Origin: Eubacterium sp.
Lineage (GTDB): Bacteria > Bacillota > Clostridia > Lachnospirales > CAG-274
DNA: 15,939 bases
Direction: 5' to 3'
NCBI GenBank assembly: GCA_020859645.1
Contig: JAJBVU010000138.1
Location: forward strand, 1 to 15,939
Positions 13,531 to 15,939 of this stretch are shown piece by piece (within the stretch, counting starts at the first letter, position 1; every line of letters starts with the position of its first letter). A program made the position numbers and the translations under genes. The notes beneath the pieces are model-generated. The model saw only the letters and a program-made list of their open reading frames with translations. It made no database searches and had not been told where the DNA came from.

Positions 13531-13992
13531 TTGAGAAAAATATATTTTACGTTAATCCTTACGTGGTGTATGCTTTTAACTGCGTGCAGCCGACCTACAA
13601 TAGAAAACACAGAAGCCGCAGAGGGCATAGCTCTTTTGGCGGCAGGCACTTCTCTTGCGGAGGAAACGGTTGAAAGCCTTTCGGACATAAACATTGCGGA
13701 ACGCTACGGCTTAAACCCCTCGGACATTGAAGAGGGCTATGTTATAACCTCATCCGAAAACGGAAAACCGGACAAAATAATTCTTGTTAAGGGCAAGGAC
13801 AGAACATCGGTTGAAAATATAGAAAAGTCTCTTTCCAACGTTCTTATAAATCTCACATCAACCTACAAGGACTATCCCGAGGAAAGCAAGAAAATAGAAA
13901 ATCATCTTTTTAAAACAAGAGATACACTGACACTGCTGGCAGTCTGCGACAATTCGAAGGACTTGGAAGAGGTTTTCAACTCATTTTCGTAA
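13531..13992 (+). CDS. DUF4358-like lipoprotein
   Basis: This is an exported lipoprotein of 153 residues. A signal peptide (residues 1-18: basic start RK, hydrophobic core FTLILTWCMLL) ends in the lipobox LTA-C19, so Cys19 should be lipidated and anchored outside the membrane. The body matches the DUF4358 pattern: AERYGLNPSDIEEGYVI, a PDKIILVKGKD strand, a helix VENIEKSLSNVL, YPEESKKIENHLF, then LTLLAVCDNS and a final LEEVFNSF. The function is unknown. The start is a TTG, 8 bp after GGGGAG; no ATG is available upstream. The ribosome binding site is buried in the hairpin at 13441-13530, so expression may be conditional. A weak AT-only hairpin (14030-14051) follows the gene. Confidence 0.82.
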   Translation: MRKIYFTLILTWCMLLTACSRPTIENTEAAEGIALLAAGTSLAEETVESLSDINIAERYGLNPSDIEEGYVITSSENGKPDKIILVKGKDRTSVENIEKSLSNVLINLTSTYKDYPEESKKIENHLFKTRDTLTLLAVCDNSKDLEEVFNSFS

Positions 13993-14083
13993 AATAATTG
14001 TTGTAATATTTCCCTAAGCCTTTTACTTATTTTTAATCTTTTTATTAAAAATGCACAAAATTATTGCCGAGGGCAAAAAACAG

Positions 14084-14112
14084 TTGACAAAACACAGCTG
14101 TTTGAATATAAT
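14084..14112 (+). promoter_or_regulatory. Promoter for glnA
   Basis: A perfect TTGACA (14084-14089) and TATAAT (14107-14112) are spaced by 17 bp, as expected for a highly expressed gene. The start is near 14119, immediately before the leader hairpin. No canonical GlnR box (TGTNA-N7-TNACA) is apparent at the promoter. Confidence 0.8.
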
Positions 14113-14121
14113 ATAAACAAC

Positions 14122-14167
14122 AAGGACGAATACATGCGCTTATGCGTTTGTATTACGTCCTATTTTT
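14122..14167 (+). terminator. Terminator-like hairpin in the glnA leader (possible attenuator)
   Basis: AAGGACGAATAC (14122-14133) pairs with GTATTACGTCCT (14150-14161) with one bulged A, around a small GCGC/GCGT inner stem, and is followed by TATTTTT. It lies between the glnA promoter and its ribosome binding site with no gene to terminate, so attenuation is likely. Its arms resemble those of the hairpin ahead of the ATP-grasp operon. Confidence 0.6.
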
Positions 14168-14208
14168 AGTTTAATTACAGTTACATAAATCTGAAAGGAG
14201 ATAATTAT

Positions 14209-15558
14209 ATGTCAAAGTATAGTAAAGAAGACATTATCAGAATGTGTGATGAAGAAGATGTTAAGTTTATAAGACTTCAGTTTACAGACATAGCAGGTCA
14301 GCCCAAAAACGTAGCTATCGTTCGTTCCTCTCTTGAGAGCGTTTTGGACAACGGTATGATGTTTGACGGCTCCTCAATCGAAGGCTTTGTTAAAATCGAC
14401 GAGTCCGATATGTATTTGAAGCCCGATCTTGACACATTCGTAATCTACCCCTGGAGACCCCAGCACGGCAAGGTTGCACGTTTCATCTGTGATGTTTATA
14501 CTCCTGCAGGAGAACCCTTCGAAGGCGACCCCAGAGGAATTCTTAAGAGAGTTGTTAAGAAAGCAGCCGATATGGGCTACACAGTAAACATCGGCAATGA
14601 GTGCGAATTTTTCCTTTTCCATACAGACGAGGACGGCTACCCCACAGAAAACGTAAACGATACAGCAGGCTATTTTGATCTTGCTCCCGTTGACTTAGCT
14701 GTTGACTGCCGCCGTGAAATCTGTCTTGCTCTTGAAAAAATGGGCTATGTAATCGAAGCTTCTCACCATGAGGTTGCTCCCGGTCAGCACGAAATCGACT
14801 TTAAATATGAGGACGCCGTTACAACAGCAGACTATGTTGTTACATTCAGAACAACCGTTAAGACAATCGCTAAGAAATACGGTCTGCACGCAACATTTAT
14901 GCCCAAGCCCAAATTCGGTATCAACGGCTCAGGTATGCACACAAATATGTCCCTTATGACAAAGAAGGACGGAAAAACTGTAAACGCTTTCTATGACCCC
15001 GAAGATCCTAACGGTCTTGAGCTTTCATCTGTTGCTTATAGCTATATCGAAGGCGTTTTGACACACGTTAAGGCTATTACAGCTATTACCAATCCTTTGG
15101 TAAACTCCTATAAGAGACTTGTTCCCGGTTATGAGGCTCCCTGCTACATCGCTTGGTCGGCTTCAAACCGTTCAGATATTATTCGTATCCCCGCTTCAAG
15201 AGGAATGGGTACACGTTGTGAGCTCAGAAGCCCCGACCCCTCAACAAACCCCTACCTTTGCCTTGCTTGCTGTATAGCCGCAGGTCTTGACGGTATCGAA
15301 AAGGGTATGAAGATCAGAGATTCAGTTGATATTAACCTTTTCGCTTCAACTCAGGAAGAAAGAGACGCTCTCGGCGTTGATAATCTTCCCGGAAGCCTTG
15401 AAGCTGCTATTAAGGCTATGGATAAGGATCCCTTGGTTAAGGACGTTCTCGGAAACCATGCTTATAACTGCTTTAAGAAGATGAAGAGAGTTGAATGGGA
15501 CGCTTTCCGTATGAGTATTTCTCAGTGGGAGCTTGACAATTATCTCTTCGCATATTAA
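14209..15558 (+). CDS. glnA: Type I glutamine synthetase
   Basis: GlnA joins ammonia to glutamate with ATP to make glutamine, the main entry of ammonium into metabolism, as a cytoplasmic dodecamer. The 449-residue length fits the GSI-alpha group of Firmicutes, controlled by feedback inhibition rather than adenylylation. Motifs in order: MFDGSSIEGF, the metal-binding NECEFFLF, GQHEIDFKYEDA, the ATP-binding KPKFGINGSGMH, and the glutamate/active-site segment NRSDIIRIPASRG with the C-terminal RCELRSPDPSTNPYL. AAAGGAG lies 8 bp before the ATG. Isoleucine is mostly ATC here, whereas neighbouring genes favour ATA, consistent with high expression. It is monocistronic: own promoter, leader hairpin and terminator. 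Confidence 0.98.
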   Translation: MSKYSKEDIIRMCDEEDVKFIRLQFTDIAGQPKNVAIVRSSLESVLDNGMMFDGSSIEGFVKIDESDMYLKPDLDTFVIYPWRPQHGKVARFICDVYTPAGEPFEGDPRGILKRVVKKAADMGYTVNIGNECEFFLFHTDEDGYPTENVNDTAGYFDLAPVDLAVDCRREICLALEKMGYVIEASHHEVAPGQHEIDFKYEDAVTTADYVVTFRTTVKTIAKKYGLHATFMPKPKFGINGSGMHTNMSLMTKKDGKTVNAFYDPEDPNGLELSSVAYSYIEGVLTHVKAITAITNPLVNSYKRLVPGYEAPCYIAWSASNRSDIIRIPASRGMGTRCELRSPDPSTNPYLCLACCIAAGLDGIEKGMKIRDSVDINLFASTQEERDALGVDNLPGSLEAAIKAMDKDPLVKDVLGNHAYNCFKKMKRVEWDAFRMSISQWELDNYLFAY

Positions 15559-15580
15559 TAAAATAAAAAAATATAATCAA

Positions 15581-15615
15581 AAAGCCTCCTTGCTCTGTAA
15601 GGGGGCTTTGTTTTT
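15581..15615 (+). terminator. Intrinsic terminator of glnA
   Basis: AAAGCCTCCTT (15581-15591) and AAGGGGGCTTT (15599-15609) pair with one G-U, a 7-nt loop, and are followed by GTTTTT. The A-run before the left arm allows weak function on the minus strand as well, for the antitoxin gene. Confidence 0.88.
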
Positions 15616-15647
15616 GTGATTAAATCTTGATTATAGGGACAGCTTGT

Positions 15648-15939
15648 TTATTCTGCAGAGTTATCTTTTATAGGTACAATATCCAAGGTATAACCTAAGG
15701 GGTACAATACTTTGAAAAGTGTATCTATTTGAGGTGCAGCTTTAAGCGTCTCTATTCGTGCAATGGATGGCTGTTTAACTCCGCTTAATTCTGCAAGCTT
15801 ACGCTGAGATATTCCTTTGGCTTCTCTTGCTTCAATTATTTTGCCTATTAATCGGGCATTAAAAAGTATTTCATCTTTTTCTTCTTTAGTTACTCTTTCT
15901 TCGTCTGCCATATATTCAGCAAATGTATTTACATCTTTC
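15648..15939 (-). CDS. XRE-family antitoxin (HigA-like), start cut by window edge
   Basis: The visible part encodes an HTH_3 DNA-binding protein: IGKIIEAREAKGISQRKLAELSGVKQPSIARIE (helix-turn-helix), then PQIDTLFKVLYPLGYTLDIVPI, the typical tail of antitoxins paired with HigB/RelE-type toxins. The ATG at 15909-15911 has no ribosome binding site, and the frame stays open to the edge, adding KDVNTFAEY. The last base (G on the minus strand) directly precedes the AAA codon and would be the third base of an ATG, giving a natural MKDVNTF start just outside. It likely binds and represses its own operon. The toxin, if present, lies beyond the window. Confidence 0.8.
   Translation of the reverse strand, partial: KDVNTFAEYMADEERVTKEEKDEILFNARLIGKIIEAREAKGISQRKLAELSGVKQPSIARIETLKAAPQIDTLFKVLYPLGYTLDIVPIKDNSAE

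Noticed and set aside
1..15939. CRISPR arrays, insertion sequences, tRNA or rRNA genes
   Set aside because: No regularly spaced repeats, transposase motifs, cloverleaf sequences or rRNA-like segments were found by reading both strands.

Overview
The window looks like chromosomal DNA of an anaerobic Firmicute of class Clostridia. It has moderately low GC, strong AGGAGG-type ribosome binding sites, and TTGACA/TATAAT promoters with 17-bp spacers. It carries HydF (an [FeFe]-hydrogenase maturase), a TIGR04086-type membrane protein, a DUF4358-like lipoprotein and a type I glutamine synthetase. No phage, insertion sequence, CRISPR array, rRNA or tRNA is evident.

Layout. (1) 1-2790, plus strand: hydF, a small CPCC zinc-ribbon protein, purE and an XRE regulator, closed by a bidirectional terminator. 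(2) 2803-7463, minus strand: a tightly packed five-gene operon. In transcription order it is a circularly permuted ATP-grasp ligase, an alpha-E protein, a transglutaminase-like cysteine peptidase, and two tandem succinylglutamate desuccinylase/aspartoacylase (AstE/AspA) paralogs. It has its own promoter and a terminator-like hairpin in the leader. (3) 7464-8024: a divergent promoter region with a candidate structured RNA. (4) 8025-9220: a PfkB-type sugar-phosphate kinase convergent with a small membrane protein. (5) 9319-10026: a hicAB toxin-antitoxin locus with an ordered repeat operator. (6) 10067-12995: a GT4 glycosyltransferase, a convergent TIGR04086 membrane protein, a PHP phosphoesterase and smpB. 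(7) 12996-13530: a gene-poor stretch full of inverted repeats, with its own promoter, a likely small RNA and a long hairpin that buries the ribosome binding site of the next gene. (8) 13531-15615: a lipoprotein and glnA, the latter with a hairpin leader. (9) The right edge holds an XRE antitoxin whose start codon is cut by the window end.

The most unusual content is the minus-strand operon. ATP-grasp, alpha-E and transglutaminase proteins are a known linked set predicted to make and trim amide-linked products. Here the set is extended by two deacylase-family proteins. One keeps the expected catalytic residues. The other has lost the first zinc histidine (to Arg) and the catalytic glutamate (to Tyr), which suggests an active/inactive partnership. 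The leader hairpin of this operon resembles the leader hairpin of glnA, a possible shared nitrogen-linked control. All functional statements rest on motif recognition by eye; no database search was run.
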